From positions 52,754,730-52,818,729 of the forward strand of contig NC_134103.1 in assembly GCF_000715075.1 (NCBI RefSeq): a stretch of 64,000 bases of DNA, in the 5' to 3' direction. The notes under the pieces are model-generated. The model had not been told where the DNA came from. It worked only from the letters and a program-made list of their open reading frames with translations, and did no database searches. This DNA is from Nicotiana tabacum (Eukaryota > Streptophyta > Magnoliopsida > Solanales > Solanaceae). Positions 38,180 through 51,036 of this stretch are shown piece after piece (position 1 is the stretch's first letter; every line of letters begins with the position of its first letter). The translations under genes and the position numbers were made by a program.

Positions 38180-39504
38180 TCCTGAATCCAAAATGACTCC
38201 TCTTTCCCAGTTGCCTTGATCTCACACCATTACGTAGCCAAATTTCTCATAAGTTCTTGTTCCACTAATCATAACACATCCCGAATTATCTGCTACAATC
38301 GCACACTCAACCTCCTGGGAGTCATAACATCCTCTTCACGTGATCCAAGCCCACATCATAGTACATGCCTCTCACTGGGTAGAAAGTATAACTCTTCATA
38401 GGAACTTCATCAAAAATCACGCAACCGCTGATCTGCTCACAGGAGATAACCCACCTGTGTAAATTCATGTCGGCATCCCCCAACGACATTGTCATAGTTA
38501 CATCCATTATGAAATCAGTTAATCTCCCTGGGTCCACACTCATCTACCAGCCATAAAAATCTATCCATTCATTAACATCAATAGAAGACCCAATAATATG
38601 TTTAAAACTCGGAGTCATATTGCATCCCAAGATGATACTAAAATATTCACATCTTTTATACATTATGATCAAGCCTTTCTCGTCACATTCGAACTTCCTA
38701 GGTAGAGAAGTCACCTTAGGGACCATCTCCCTCAAACCATCAACACTGAAAACGCCGATCTGACCCTGAAGTCACAATACACTGTCATCTCAATAATCGC
38801 TTCTTAGGTACCACTTCACAACACCGTTGCCTGAAGGGAAAACAAATGAAGACCAACATATCGACGGGCCTTTATGCGTTCAAACAAGGATGGAAACACC
38901 ACAACCCAAATAAAAATTTCTACCATGTTCGAAAATATCAAGTCTAGCTGATCCGCCAACTGCAACCATGAACATCCATAGTCCACTTGCCTCTCTTCTG
39001 CTAGAGTTAAAGGATGAATCTCCCAATCATGAACCACATAATCCTCCTCCGGAATCATTCACTGCCGTGACACATAAGCAAGCACCCTACCATTCACACC
39101 AGCCCTACGCAACAATAACGCATGTACATCACAACTTGCTCTGTGTAAGGCCTCGAAACCTTGGGAGCACTAACACTGGGTTGAAATGATAGAACACCCC
39201 TCCATAAGGCGATGATAATAGTCCACCCGTGTATGCAGTGAAATAAATCATGTGCCATGTCTATAGCATCTCCACAACTTGTCGGTTCCCAATTGATAAC
39301 ATATGCCCGGCGTCGCTTATGAATGTGTAGGAAAGAGCTGAAGGCATAAGCTTCAACAAATTCAAATCGTACGATGAGGAATCAAGAAAGGGAAGTTCTT
39401 CTAACAGCCCTGTAATATCCCGAAGATAAGTACAGACGTCTCAGTACCAATATTCAAGACTCTACTAGGATTGCTCATGACTCGTGAGACCTAATTGAAC
39501 CTTG

Positions 39505-39519
39505 TGCTCTGATACCAAG
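39505..39519 (-). other. primer-binding site, tRNA-iMet type
   Basis: Minus strand ttggtatcagagc, a clean match to the complement of the initiator tRNA-Met 3' end, next to the LTR start at 39521. Confidence 0.85.
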
Positions 39520-39520
39520 C

Positions 39521-42500
39521 TGTCATGACCCAATTCTCGCTATAGGTCGTGATGGCACCCAACGTCGCTATTAGACCAGCCAAAGTTGAGCTATCAACTT
39601 AATTATTCATTTTATTGTTTTTGAAATTAGGCATAGAAAAAAAACATAGAGATATGAAGCATAAATATATAAAAAAACATAAAAGGAAAAGGTGACAATC
39701 CTAGATAAATACCATAAACATCCACTAGAAATTCGCAAAACCCGGTGTCACAAGTGCATTATCATCTACTAGGAAGTATAATACAAACAAAACATCTGTC
39801 TAGAATGTAAAATAGACATGGGAAAATAAATGAACATGATGGATACTCCGTCTACTACAGATCTTAACATGGAATGCAATTCACTGTAAAGTCCCATCAA
39901 CAGCTGCGCCCATGCGGCCCAAATGATCACCAAAAGTATCTGCACATTCAGTGCATAAGTGTAGCATGAGTACGTAAATCAACGCGTACCCAGTAAGTAT
40001 CTAGCATAACCTCGGAGAAGTAGTGACGAGGGGTCGACTTCAGTACTTACTAGTGGTTCAATAAATTAGGTATAATGAAAGTTAACAAATATGAGGCATA
40101 GCAGGTAAAACAACAAAATAGATATAAATGCATAATACGATCCTCAACAGAAGAATAAACACGAGGTCCTCAATAATCAGATACTACGTCGAATAGAATG
40201 CATAATGGTCAAGACCAGATAAAACATCACATCTCAACTCAGAAAAACTCACGGGTACACTAACTTCTTATCAAATATTACGCACGATTATGCCGAGGCG
40301 AGTGACCCGAACCCATAAGAGTGTGTTACGATATCCTGCCAAGGCTAACGGCCCGATCCTATAAGAGTGTATTACAATAATCCTGTCGAGGTAAACGGTT
40401 TATTCCTATAAGAGTGTATTACCATAATGCTGCCGAGGTGAACGACCCGATTCCATAGGAGTGTGATTTATGCTACTGTCGAGGCGAATGACCCGATCCC
40501 ATAATAGTATTGTTTCGACATTCAGTCCTGTCCCATAAGAATATGGAACTTTAACGGGTCCTTGACCCCACTCACGAATATACATGTGAGTTGTGAAATT
40601 CAAGAAAACTTTGTGATGATTACGCATAACGCAGGAGAAATCCGTAAGGGAAGTACAATTTTACACAGCAAATCAAGTAGCTCGTCAAGTATCTAAAATA
40701 GAAAGTCCGATACTCTACGCGAGTCTAGTCTCAGGTTAAATGTAAATTAAAGCAATTAAACAGGTAAGAATAACTCAATTATTGCAATTAAAGCATGGCG
40801 TGAGTATAAATCTACCTCGACCTAATCAAGTATTCTAGCATACGCACGGACACTCTACCTCATACGTGCGTTGCTCCCACAACATGTAGTACATAACAAA
40901 TATAATACCTATGGTGTAATACCTCCTCACAAGGTTAGACAGGAGACTTACCTGGCTCCGAATTCTGGTAACCGGCTCCGGCGCTTCTCTAACACCTCAA
41001 CCAATGCGAAATGATTCGAAACTAGTCAAACAACATGCAAATCAATAAAAATATACTCCAATACTCATAATTTAACAATTAATAACAATTCGTAACTCCG
41101 CTCGAAAAGTCAACTCCCCAGGCCCACATCCCCAGATTTTGAAAATTTTCGAAGATAAACATTACCCATTACAGTACGAACTCAAATATATAATTTATTC
41201 CCAATTCCTTGTCCAATTGCATGGTTAAAAATCTAAAAAAATAAATTCTAGGTTTTTTGTCAAAAAATCCCACAATTTCTACATAATTCCATGTTTAAAT
41301 CCATATATAATCTTTGTATATAACTTACATCAAGTAGGAATAACTTACCTTATGATATATGGTGAAAATGATCTTCAAGAATCATTCCAAATCGCCCTAC
41401 ATGTGCTCCAAGAATTTAAAAGTGGAGAAATAAATTAAAGATCCCGAAATTGGATGTTTAATACACCTGCTAGGCCTCCTTCTTTGCTATCGAGGCAGAA
41501 ATCCAGCGATCACGATGTAATGATTGTGTTTTCTTCTTCATGGACACCCTTAAGTATAATGGCCATAATCTTTTGTACAAAATATCAAATGACAAACGGT
41601 TTGACTTTCTGAAAACTAGATTTAAAGTGCTACAACTTTTATTTTTGGATCATTCCCAAATTCGTTATAGATTGCAACACATAAGCTCCCGAATTCAAAC
41701 TACTAACAGTAGAAATTCCTTCTTTGCGATCATGACCCTTCCTTCCACGATCATGATTTACAAGGTCTAGAATGCGCTTTGCTCTTCGCGATCTTGGCCC
41801 AGACCTTGGTGATCGCATTTTCCACCCCTGACACTAGTTATCAGCAGTTTAAAAACGTTTAAAAGTTTTCCGAAACTACCCCAAAACTCACCCGAGGTTC
41901 GGGGAACCCCGTCCAATCATTCTAACAAGTTTATATACCCTATGTAAATTTGTTCAAAGGCTCAAAACGCCACGAATAACATCAAAATCATGGATCAAAG
42001 ATCAAAACATTCTCTTAACTTTCAAACATTCAAAACTTCGCCTAAAACGTCTGAATCACATTTAAACATTCCTGAATGATGCCATGTTTTACGTACAAGT
42101 CACAAATGACAATACAAACCTCCAAGGCTCGGAATTCCAAACAGACGTCGATACTACCAAAGTCCACTTCGAATCAAACTTAGGAAATTCTAAAACCTTC
42201 AAAATGCCAACTTTCCACATTCAGCACCGAAATGCTACCGGACTATCTGATACTCAACCTGAACATACGCCTGAGTCCAAAATCATCATACGAACATATT
42301 GAAACCTTCAAATCCCGTTTCCGGGGTCGTATACTCAAAAGTCAAACCTTGGTCAACTCTTCAACTTAAAGCTTTCAATTGAGAATTATTCTTCCAAATC
42401 ACCTCTGAAATCCTCAAAAATCAAAACCAACCACACGAGCAAGTCATAATACATAAAGTGAAGCTACTCAAGACCTCAAACTGCTGAACGACATGCTAGA

Positions 42501-42528
42501 GCTCAAAACAACTGGTCGGGTCATTACA
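39521..42528 (-). repeat. 5' LTR of the 30078-42528 element
   Basis: Plus strand tgtcatgaccc to gggtcattaca, 3008 bp. Carries the same cctgccgaggtgaacgaccc-type repeats (40280-40510) as the left LTR. Confidence 0.88.
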
Positions 42529-42533
42529 CCTCA

Positions 42534-43608
42534 TATGTATAACACTATTAAATTGGTTAACTGAGACTTGAGCGGTTGATGAGTGAGCTTGGGTCATAGA
42601 GAGATTTGGTATTTGAGGTGACGCGTACGCCAGGTCCGTATTGGGCTAAGCGGCACTGACTAGGGGCAACACGTGCACAAGCCCCTACAATTGGGCTATG
42701 TGATATTAATTAGCTCAAGCAAGGATCCGCCCCTCCGAAGTCTGGTATTCACAGTGAGCGCATGCACAGTGATATATATGTGCTTTGGTGAGGGGCATTT
42801 GTGCCATGCACCCATACAGTGCTCAGTGTGGTTATGTGTGTGATGGTGAGGGGCACTTGTGCCAGGGACCGTGAGCGTGCTGAATATGGTTACACTTGAT
42901 GGTTTCATGTGATGATATTAATTTGACATGTATATTTGACATGTAGGCATAGAGATGTACTTTTCTTCATGCTAGCTGGTAAATGAAATGTCTTATATGT
43001 GTCGGGCTTGACTGTTATACTTGGAAAATATGTCTAATTTCCCGTAATTATGAACGAGTTGAACATGATATCTTTGAGTTATCTACTTTTACTGTTATAT
43101 CCTGAGTTGTTATTGATTATTAATGATTGGGCATTGACTTTCCTTCCGAGCTCATCACTGCATTCAGTCCAATGTTAGGTTTGTTACTTATTGAGTACAT
43201 ATGGTCGGTTGTACTCATACTACACTCTACACTTCAAGTGCAAATCCAGGTACTTTTGGGCGCGGTGATTGCTAGAGTTCGCACCAGTACCAGCTTGTGC
43301 GGACTACATGGTAGCTGCTATGTCGTTCACAGGCCTTCAAGTTCTCTTTCATTTATTTATGTTATCATTGTTCTATTGTTCATACAGTTTGTATTGAGGA
43401 TTTTTCCGTGTATTTTGAGACTCTGTAGTGCTCATGTACTCGTTGGCACCAGATCATTGGGATGGTTATAGCTGCGTTATCATTGTTTTTCTCAGATATT
43501 TTATGATATTTTCACTGTTGAGATTATTAAGTTCTATTTATCGAGTTCATTGTTATTGTAAAACTATATACTTTCCTATCAAGCAGGCGCCATCACGGTT
43601 CCAATGAG
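42534..43608 (+). repeat. gypsy LTR, right part (continuation of 28145-30077)
   Basis: Resumes after cctca and runs through ttgagtacatatggtcggttgtactcatac to the end block gcgccatcacggttcc near 43608. No gene. Confidence 0.7.
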
Positions 43609-44756
43609 AGAGTGTGCTGTGAAACCTACTTAAAAAGATAGCATCTACAACTCGTTAAGTAATATTCTAAAAATAGATTTTGAATGGACAAGAAATGAAA
43701 AATCAAATTAAAGTTGGAAGAGCTAGGGGAATTTTTTGTTGGAGGAGAAAGGGAAAAGAAAAAATAAGAAGAAAGAGATTAAGACAAAATGAATGAGAGG
43801 GGAAACTAGAGGTAGAAGCAAGACCCACTAATCCAAATGTCTAGCTATGAAGAGGCTCACACAAGTATGACTTCGCATGTGAGACTCAAAGTAAATTTCT
43901 CTAAAGCATCATGATGTATACATGGTAGAGTTGTTAGTGCTTAGGTGGTACTCTCGGTAAGCAATTAGTATTTCTATATATTTGTAATTGAGGCTAAAGG
44001 TCAAAACATAATTTCAAAGTATATATTTATGCATATATTTAAAACTTAAGAGTAATGCTATGAGTTTCTCAAACATGAAATAAAATATTTACACAAATGT
44101 ATACATTATTGGAGGGGCATGGATTGGTTATTGGCACATAAAACAATTGTGATGATGTTCCATGTTATATTTAATACAAAATTATGGATCATTCATGATA
44201 TGTGATGTGAGGCTAATATGTACATTTTATATTGTCATTTGTCCTATGTTTTAATTGTATATATTCACAATTCATGCTATGTTTGCGCTTACTTGAGTTA
44301 TTTTTGTGTGTAGGCTAACTTGAAAATAAAGTGGAGTACAAATTGGACAAAGAGGCATCAAAGACAACAAAATATATCACGAAAGTAACCATGGCATAAG
44401 GCCACAAGAGCACCTCGCCCCAAAGGGCGCTAGGCGAGGCAAGAGGTGCCCAGTACCTCGCCAGAGGCTGCCTATCAAGCTCTTGGGCGAGCAAAGAATG
44501 GGCGAGGCCCCAAGCCCTGCCCGAGGCGCCTTGACTCCTACTTATCTTAGGACTTAGTTATTTCAGCCCTAATTGTACCCTAGCATATATATACCTATTT
44601 CAAGTAGTTTATTTGGAGGTTTAAACAAGCTTTAAAGAGGAAAATATGGCTGGAACAATTGCAAGCAATACATTACACGAATTCTTCTTCCAATTCCTCC
44701 TAGTTTGTAGTTTAATGCTAACAATTACTAATATGATTGTTAGCATGACTATGACT
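43609..44756. other. unassigned AT-rich region with a GC-rich inverted-repeat block
   Basis: 43740-43930 is the inverted relative of 27590-27870. At 44405-44530 a GC-rich block repeats cctcgcc / ggcgagg several times and could fold. It is followed by catatatatacc, a plausible TATA box, and an ATG at 44646 opening 64 codons. It may be an LTR and leader of an unidentified retroelement; nothing is certain. Confidence 0.4.
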
Positions 44757-45029
44757 TGTAATGACCTGGCTGGTCGTTTTGTGTATTTAAGTCCTGTTCC
44801 GCTATTTGATGTTCCCCCGTGCTTGTTTTATGTTTGGTAGCTTGTGGTGATAGTTGGTTTGGTTTCGGAGAGGTTTTGGAGTGAATTGGAACACTTAGTT
44901 CTTTTGTTGGAAGCTTAAGTTGTAAGAATTGACCTAAGTTTGACTTTTGTGTAAACGATCTCGGATTGGTGATTTGAGGGTTCCAATAGATTCATATGAT
45001 AATATTTTACTTGGGTGTGTGTTTGGAAT
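44757..45029 (+). repeat. gypsy LTR start, truncated
   Basis: Starts TGTAATGACCTGGCTGGTCG and shares ggttttggagtgaattggaa with the LTR at 28260. Broken at 45030 by a reverse-oriented LTR. Confidence 0.75.
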
Positions 45030-45465
45030 TGTCACAACCCAAATTTCACCTAGTCGTGATGACACTTAACCCAACCCACTAGGTACGTCAAATAACAGTT
45101 AACACAATTCTAATTAAGATAATAAATAAAATAGCTGGATTACAATACAATATCCCAAGGTTCGGTAATACAAGTCATGAGCCATTAAGATTTAGATTTA
45201 CAGAGCGGTAAAGAAAATAAATACAACATCTGTTTGGAATATACATGATAGAGTACAAATCCAAAGCTATCAAAGACAAGTGGTAGCTATATCTGGAAAG
45301 AAGATACATCTTTAATGATAGTCTCCGTCATCCACAACAGCTCAACTCCAAAATCTATACACAAGGTACAGGAGCGTAGTATGAGTACAATCGACCCTAT
45401 GTACTCAGTAAGTATCTTGACTAACCTCGGTGAAGTAGTGACAAGGTCTCAGGTCAAGGATACTC

Positions 45466-45469
<4 letters not shown>

Positions 45470-45521
<52 letters not shown>
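45470..45521. repeat. (AT)n microsatellite
   Basis: About 26 uninterrupted AT dinucleotides. Confidence 0.95.
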
Positions 45522-45522
<1 letters not shown>

Positions 45523-45589
45523 CACAAGTCAATAACATATCTGTATACCCAGCAGCAATAAAGAAGTCTATACTGGAAATACAGGTAAC

Positions 45590-46130
45590 ACATAGTGCAC
45601 ATAGAGAAGGTGTGCGCAAGCCTCTTAACAATTCAAAATGTAAAGAAGGTATGTTTCTGATATCAAATGACACATCAACATCTGCAAATAGAGAAGATAT
45701 CCCCAGATACTATTCCAGTTCAACAACTCAACATATATAAACGATATGCATCCAACATCATTAAATCATCAAGCTTGCATATAGAGAAGATATGCGCAAA
45801 GTATTAAATAATCCTTCCAAAGTTGCATATGCAGAGGATATACATGAAGTACCAGATAATCCCTCGGTAGTTGCATATAGAGAAGATATGCATGAACTAT
45901 CAATTAATCCTTTAACATGTGCATATAGAGAAGATATGCATGATTACTCAATTAATCCTTCCACAACAACATATAGAGAAAATATGCATGATTAAACAAG
46001 TCTAGTCACACAGGTTCACATATAGAGAAGATATGTACCATTTCCCATCTCATTAAGTAAGGTAGCACATGGAGAAGATATGAAGTAAAATCATGTATAC
46101 ATCCAATGGGTTTGAAAATAGAGAAGAGAA
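45590..46130. repeat. 48-bp tandem repeats (catatagagaagatatgc)
   Basis: The landmark recurs at about 45779, 45825, 45873, 45921, 45969, 46018 and 46066, a 46-49 bp period, with weaker copies on both sides. Confidence 0.85.
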
Positions 46131-47020
46131 GCAAAATCCAACCAAGGATCAATTTTCCATAACCACGACAACCAGAAACCTGTCAGTTTCTCACAACCTG
46201 CGTGTACACTATCAAGAGAGAAACATTAGAGGGTGACCCTATGGGGATGGATCCTTATCCACACACTGCACGGATAAATCATGTGCTGCACGAATAATTC
46301 ACGTGCCAATAATAACAACCACATCGATATCTCATATGCCATAATCATAATACCGGACGGACAACTCACGTGCCAAATAACTTATCTCGCATTGACCACT
46401 CATACGCTGCCAATCCAGCCCATTACACAGATGGCATATACACGAATACATTATAGAAATAACGGATATCAAATCACATACTCATGGCCTAAAGAAGATA
46501 CCATGCTATGTGCAAGTGTACAACTACTACTTGAACCAGGCGGATACGCCATACAACAACAAACATCACGCTCAATAGGAAATCAACACCTACACATGAT
46601 ATCTAGCATAATTCTTGGAGCTCACATAGTCATACAAATATATAAAGCATGATAGCATGAAGCACAATATTAAAATCAAGGCATAATACCTCCTAAACGC
46701 TACTCCGATCATGAGCTATACATAGCACCCATATATATGCTCGTCACCTCGCATATACAGTGCTTACATATGTTTAAATTAGACAAAAATGTCATATCCT
46801 AAGGAGTTTTTCCTTAAAAAGATCACGCAAGATACATACCATAAACAAGCCAAATCAATACTCTAAAATGCCTTCCCGCGCGAACCGAACGCCGAACAGC
46901 TTGAAATTAGGAAAAAGTAACTCAATAACATCAAATAATGCTATCGAAATCAAACCCAATCGATAAATGTCGAATCTTGAAATAAATATGCAAAGTCAAC
47001 CAAAAAGTCAACCCGACCCT

Positions 47021-47608
47021 TGTATGGGGTAAAATATGTTTATATTTAATGATTTCATAAGAAAGCGACACGTGAAACCGAAGGCAGAAGATAGCTAAAC
47101 CCGAAGACAATGATCTCGCTTGTCACCGGAGAGAATGATACTCATAACGACAAAATTAATACCGCCATCCGGTAGCATTCAATGAAGAATATTATACATC
47201 ATTAAGTGCATGATCCTTACAGAGAATATTGCATTAACTACCCGTCGTTACATATCCTTCAATGGTCCTCATAATTGTCATTAAAAAGGAGCTTAATCCT
47301 AGGACCTTGTTCCCTAGGTGCAGTTATAAATAGTGAGCTCTATTATCATTCTAAACGACACGAATTTTCTGACAAGCATACACTATATTCAATCAAAAGC
47401 TCAATAACATTTTACTTTCTTGCTTATTTGTATTGTTCTTATTGTTCCCGGTAGCTCTGCACCCGGAACCAAGATATCTATCATCTATTTCAATTTTAAG
47501 GCCGAGTCTTATATTTCTGTTTAATTCATCTATTATTTTTTGGATCAAATTAATTCACTTGTCTATAAACCACGTATAAATTCAACTGTACCATTTTACG
47601 GGTAAACA
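47021..47608 (+). repeat. LTR A (5' LTR of the Tat element)
   Basis: 588 bp, TGTATGGGGTAAAATATG to TTACGGGTAAACA. An internal ttataaatagtgagctc (47323-47340) is a plausible TATA box for the element promoter. Confidence 0.9.
47325..47332 (+). promoter_or_regulatory. candidate TATA box in LTR A
   Basis: tataaata is kept in LTRs A and D (ctataaatagtgagctc at 63150-63166) and, as ctatttatag, in the inverted LTRs B and C. Confidence 0.6.
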
Positions 47609-47609
47609 G

Positions 47610-47630
47610 TTTGGCGCCCACCGTGGGGCA
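47610..47630 (+). other. primer-binding site for tRNA-Lys
   Basis: TGGCGCCCACCGTGGGGC just after LTR A is the exact complement of the 3' 18 nt of plant tRNA-Lys(CUU) as I recall that tRNA. Confidence 0.8.
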
Positions 47631-47711
47631 TAGACAGTCGTGTAATTGAATTTATCCCTGCATTTATTACTAACTTGTTTGATTCTTTGTTCTTAGAAAA
47701 AATCTTTAAAG

Positions 47712-49337
47712 ATGGCAGATAATGGTGTTAACAACACATACAACGTTGAGGCCCAAGGAAATCAGCCTCACCACGAGGATTCAATTAGTGATACCCACAA
47801 TGAGGGGAACAAGGCCACACCGGTCTACGATGGCCAATATCCGCGACATGTTCGGGAGGCAACTCCTGATAATGTTGAAAAAGAGCATATCGTCAAAGCG
47901 GTCAGGGTCTTGCAAGAGCAATAGGAGGCCATTATAGGCCATCTCATGCGGCAGGATAAGGTCATAACGGAACTGAAGCAGGCATTGTTGGGCGCATCTA
48001 ACAATGCGAATGGGCGAGGCCCAGTTAATCCCTATGCTCCCGCAAACCAAGCGACATAGAGGGTCGACAACAACACCCCGAGGGGCGAGGTCAGCTCCAA
48101 TGGTGTCGGGAGTAATGGATCCGATCACAACAACGAGATTGATCCCTTTAAAGCCAAACTCATGCGGTTTATGAGGGAAGTAGGCGCCCGAATGGATCAA
48201 ATTCCGGGCGCACCACCAGTGCTGAAAGGGCTGAACTTAATGAAGTACACACAATTGATGTACAAACCAAGCGCGACACCAGAAATAATCCTGAAGCAGT
48301 TTAAAATGCCAGACGTGCCGAAGTATGATGGGACTTCGGATCCTCAAGAGCATATCACTACCTATACAACAGCGGTGAAGGAAAACGATTTAGCTCCCCA
48401 CGAGTTTGAGTCCATTTTGCTAAAGAAATTCAGGGAGACTCTTACAAAGAGTGCTCTGACGTGGTATTCACTTTTGCCGGAGCATTCCCTAGACTCCTTT
48501 GAGATTCTCATAGATTCTTTCATCAAGGCCAATGTTGGGGCAAGAAAAGTACAGGCTTGAAAGGCGGATATATTTAGGATTGCGCAAGGAGAGTTTGAGT
48601 TGCTACGGGAGTTCGTAACCAGATTCCAAAAGGAAAGGATGTTGCTACCAACAATTCCCGACGAATGGGCGGCCGAAGCATTTACCAAAGGTCTGAATTC
48701 GAGAAGTTCCGACGCATCCCGGTAGCTGAAGGAAAGTTTGCTCGAGTTCCAGGCAACAACTTGGGTACATGTTTACAATTGGTATGTCTCGAAAATAAGA
48801 CTTGAAGATGACTATCTCGGTTTCCCAGTGTCGGTTAAAGGTCAGGACCGGGAGAAGAGTAAAGAGAAATCGAAAGACGATTTCAATACGGATCGATGCT
48901 CTTCGAGGAGTCGATATTTGCCCTATTAATGGGCCGAAGGACGTGGCAGAGGTTTTCGGTCGATGGACAGATTCGCTACCTATAGGAGAACCGATCGCGG
49001 TCAAAACAACAGGTCATTGCAGAACAAGGAAACGTCCAATTCTTCCTACCCCAGACTTTCTGACTATAATTTCAATGTCAGCATAGTGGAGCTGGTATCG
49101 GCTATGAGGAACATTAAAGAAGCACGGTTCCCCCAAGCCATTGAGATCTGATCCTGGTCAGAGGGATCATAATTTGTGGTATGAATACCACTGGACAAAC
49201 GATCACCGGACTGGGGACTGCCGGCATATGCGCGAAGAGGTGGCGACATTGCTGAAAAACGGCCATCTTAGGGAATTTTTATGCGATCGAGCTAAAATAA
49301 ACTGCGGTCGCAATCGTGATAATGTGGAACCTTCATA
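47712..49337 (+). pseudogene. Tat gag (broken)
   Basis: Begins MADNGVNNTYNVEAQGNQ 81 bp after the PBS. The capsid region (about 48190-48740) shows FKMPDVPKYDGTSDP, EFESILLKKFRETL, ALTWYSLLPEHSLDSF, FELLREFVTRFQKER and IPDEWAAEAFTKGLN, typical of the Tat lineage. In-frame stops occur after VRVLQEQ (47922), after ANQAT (about 48057), after KVQA (48558) and after SDAS (48723), followed by frame changes through 48929-49338. Gag would package RNA into cytoplasmic particles; this copy cannot. No zinc knuckle was recognised. Confidence 0.87.
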
Positions 49338-49349
49338 AGCAGGAGAAGA

Positions 49350-49887
49350 TCTCCCACGCCTGACGATCAACACGATTTTTGGGGGGAACAAGATCAACGA
49401 GGTTATATTTTTGGCAGCGAAAAAGATGAAAGTTTCAGTGACCCACAACAAAAGATTCTGGGAAATTGCTGAAGACGATATCACATTTATGGAGGAAGAC
49501 GCTAATGGACTGCTACTACCGCATATCGATGCCCTGGTAATTTCTCTAAATGTCTTAGATTTCAAGATTAAACGTGTTCTAGTGGATTTAGGAAGTTCAA
49601 CCAATATCATCTAATGGAGAGTGTTGGAGCAAGCCAAGCTCATTGGAAGTATCATTCCGGCCATAAAACTCCTCGCCAGGTTCAATCTAGCAAGCGTGAC
49701 AACCCGGGGAGAAACTTTGCTGCCCATGAATGCCGAGGGGGTGATGAATACGACCCTTTTCGAGGTAGTGAATGGTGATATGGGTTACGATATCATTCTG
49801 GGGAGACCGTGGCTGCACAAAATGAAGGATGTGCCATCAAAGTATCTTCAGTTGCTAAAGTGTTTGACTCCCGAGGGAGTTAAATAA
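49350..49887 (+). pseudogene. Tat aspartic protease (broken)
   Basis: The active-site block is VLVDLGSSTNII with catalytic Asp kept. A stop (TAA at 49612-49614) follows it at once. The frame then resumes with the conserved DIILGRPWLHKMKDVPS block and YLQLLKCLTPEGVK, which closes at TAA near 49885. Position between gag and RT is as expected for Tat elements. Confidence 0.82.
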
Positions 49888-50445
49888 ATAAGAGGTGCCA
49901 ACCAACAGCAAGGGAAATGAATACTATTTCAGTCTCCAATAGCAAAGGGAAGGAGCATGCAGCATAGCAATTACAGGAGTCGGCGCCTGTTCCTGAGCCA
50001 AGCGAAGTCAACCAGGGGGAAGAGGCGTCGAAATCCTATCACGTGCCAAGGTATTTCTAGGTACCAGAAGAGACGGATGCATCAAAGTCCATAGTAAAAG
50101 GACTTGAGCAAGTTGGTTTGTTCGAGAAGTTCTTGGAGCGAAAATTCCACTTGGGAACAGGGCAGCACCCCAAACTCAAGTTTGGTTTTATTGAGTTATT
50201 AAATTTAATGTCAATTGTTTTGCGTGGTCGCATGCAGTTATGACATGTATGCCACCAGAAGTGGTCGTACAAAAGCTAATCTTGGAACCCAACATTCCTC
50301 CGGTAATGTCCTATTGCCAAGGCCAGAAATAAATTCGTCAAGGAAGAGCTAACTCACTTGCTTGATATCGTTTCAATCTGAGAGGTACAGTATCTCGACT
50401 GGCTAGCTAATGTAGCAGTATTTCCAAAGGAAGAATAATAAATTT
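49888..50445 (+). other. gag-pol linker region, degraded
   Basis: Between protease and RT; contains short shards of pol (such as LPNIE preceded by CPKDSFP further right) and several indels. No intact frame. Confidence 0.6.
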
Positions 50446-51036
50446 CGCATGTGCGTAGACTATAAGGACATAAATAAGGCGTGCCCAAAAGATTCATTCC
50501 CATTACCAAACATTGAACAAATGATTAATGCAACGGCCGAGCACGAGTTAGTAAGTTTCCTCGATGCTTACTCCGGGTAAAATCAAATCAAAATGGACCC
50601 GCAAGATCAAGAAAAAACTTTGTTCATCACGAATTTTGGCACATATTGTTACAACGTGATGCCTTTCGAGCTAAAGAATGCCAGAGCCACTTATCAATGG
50701 CTCGTGAACAAGATATTTGAAAAACAGATGGGGAAAACCATGAAAGTTTATAGAGATGATATGCTTGTTAAGTCTTTGAACGCAGGTGATCATCTCAAAC
50801 ACTTGCAAGAAACTTTTAACATCTTATGGAAGCACAACATGAAGCTTAACCCCGGGAAGTGTGCGTTCAGGGACAACTCCGGTAAGTTCTTGGGATTCCT
50901 GGTGTCACAAAGGGGGATCGAAGTTAGCCCCGACAAAATCAAGTCCATCAAAGACATCCTAGACCAGCTATCAAGCAGAAAAGATATTCAGAGGCTAACA
51001 AGGAGATTGGCCGCTTTGAGCAGATTCATTTCATGA
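50446..51036 (+). pseudogene. Tat reverse transcriptase (broken)
   Basis: RT blocks in order: MCVDYKDINKACPKDSFPLP, FLDAYSG then a stop (TAA at 50578-50580) where the family continues NQIKM, then TLFITNFGTYCYNVMPF, the catalytic VYRDDMLVKS (family usually VYIDD) and GKCAFRDNSGKFLGFLVSQR. The Asp pair of the active site is present, but Ile is replaced by Arg. The region ends with the connection block RRLAALSRFIS. Reverse transcription would be primed by tRNA-Lys at the PBS. Confidence 0.87.

Larger units (their letters stand above)
33171..39520 (-). other. internal region of the 30078-42528 element, non-coding
   Basis: Apart from the solo LTR at 35866-38179, this is about 4 kb with no frame over about 115 codons and no retroviral motif. 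The PBS side (39250-39520) resembles 20094-20330 of the other LARD-like element. Confidence 0.75.
30078..42528 (-). mobile_element. LARD-like gypsy derivative, minus strand, complete with TSD
   Basis: LTRs 30078-33170 and 39521-42528 enclose 6.35 kb. The PBS (minus strand ttggtatcagagc at 39505-39519) lies beside the right LTR and a PPT beside the left one. The 5-bp TSD cctca is perfect (30073-30077 and 42529-42533). No gag or pol motif is found in the internal region, so movement would need another element's proteins. A solo LTR sits at 35866-38179. It shares its internal start and LTR type with 17137-27338. Confidence 0.85.
45030..47020 (-). repeat. gypsy LTR (minus), left part; host site of the Tat element
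   Basis: Starts (plus strand) TGTCACAACCC and runs to the Tat insertion point at 47020, resuming after 63437 with gagtccacccatacatg-type sequence. Contains an (AT)n tract and a 48-bp array. Its last ~102 bp (46919-47020) reappear inverted at 57451-57552. Confidence 0.78.

Noticed and set aside
45315..45740. 141-codon frame as a gene
   Set aside because: Crosses the (AT)n microsatellite, giving an Ile/Tyr run; no domain.
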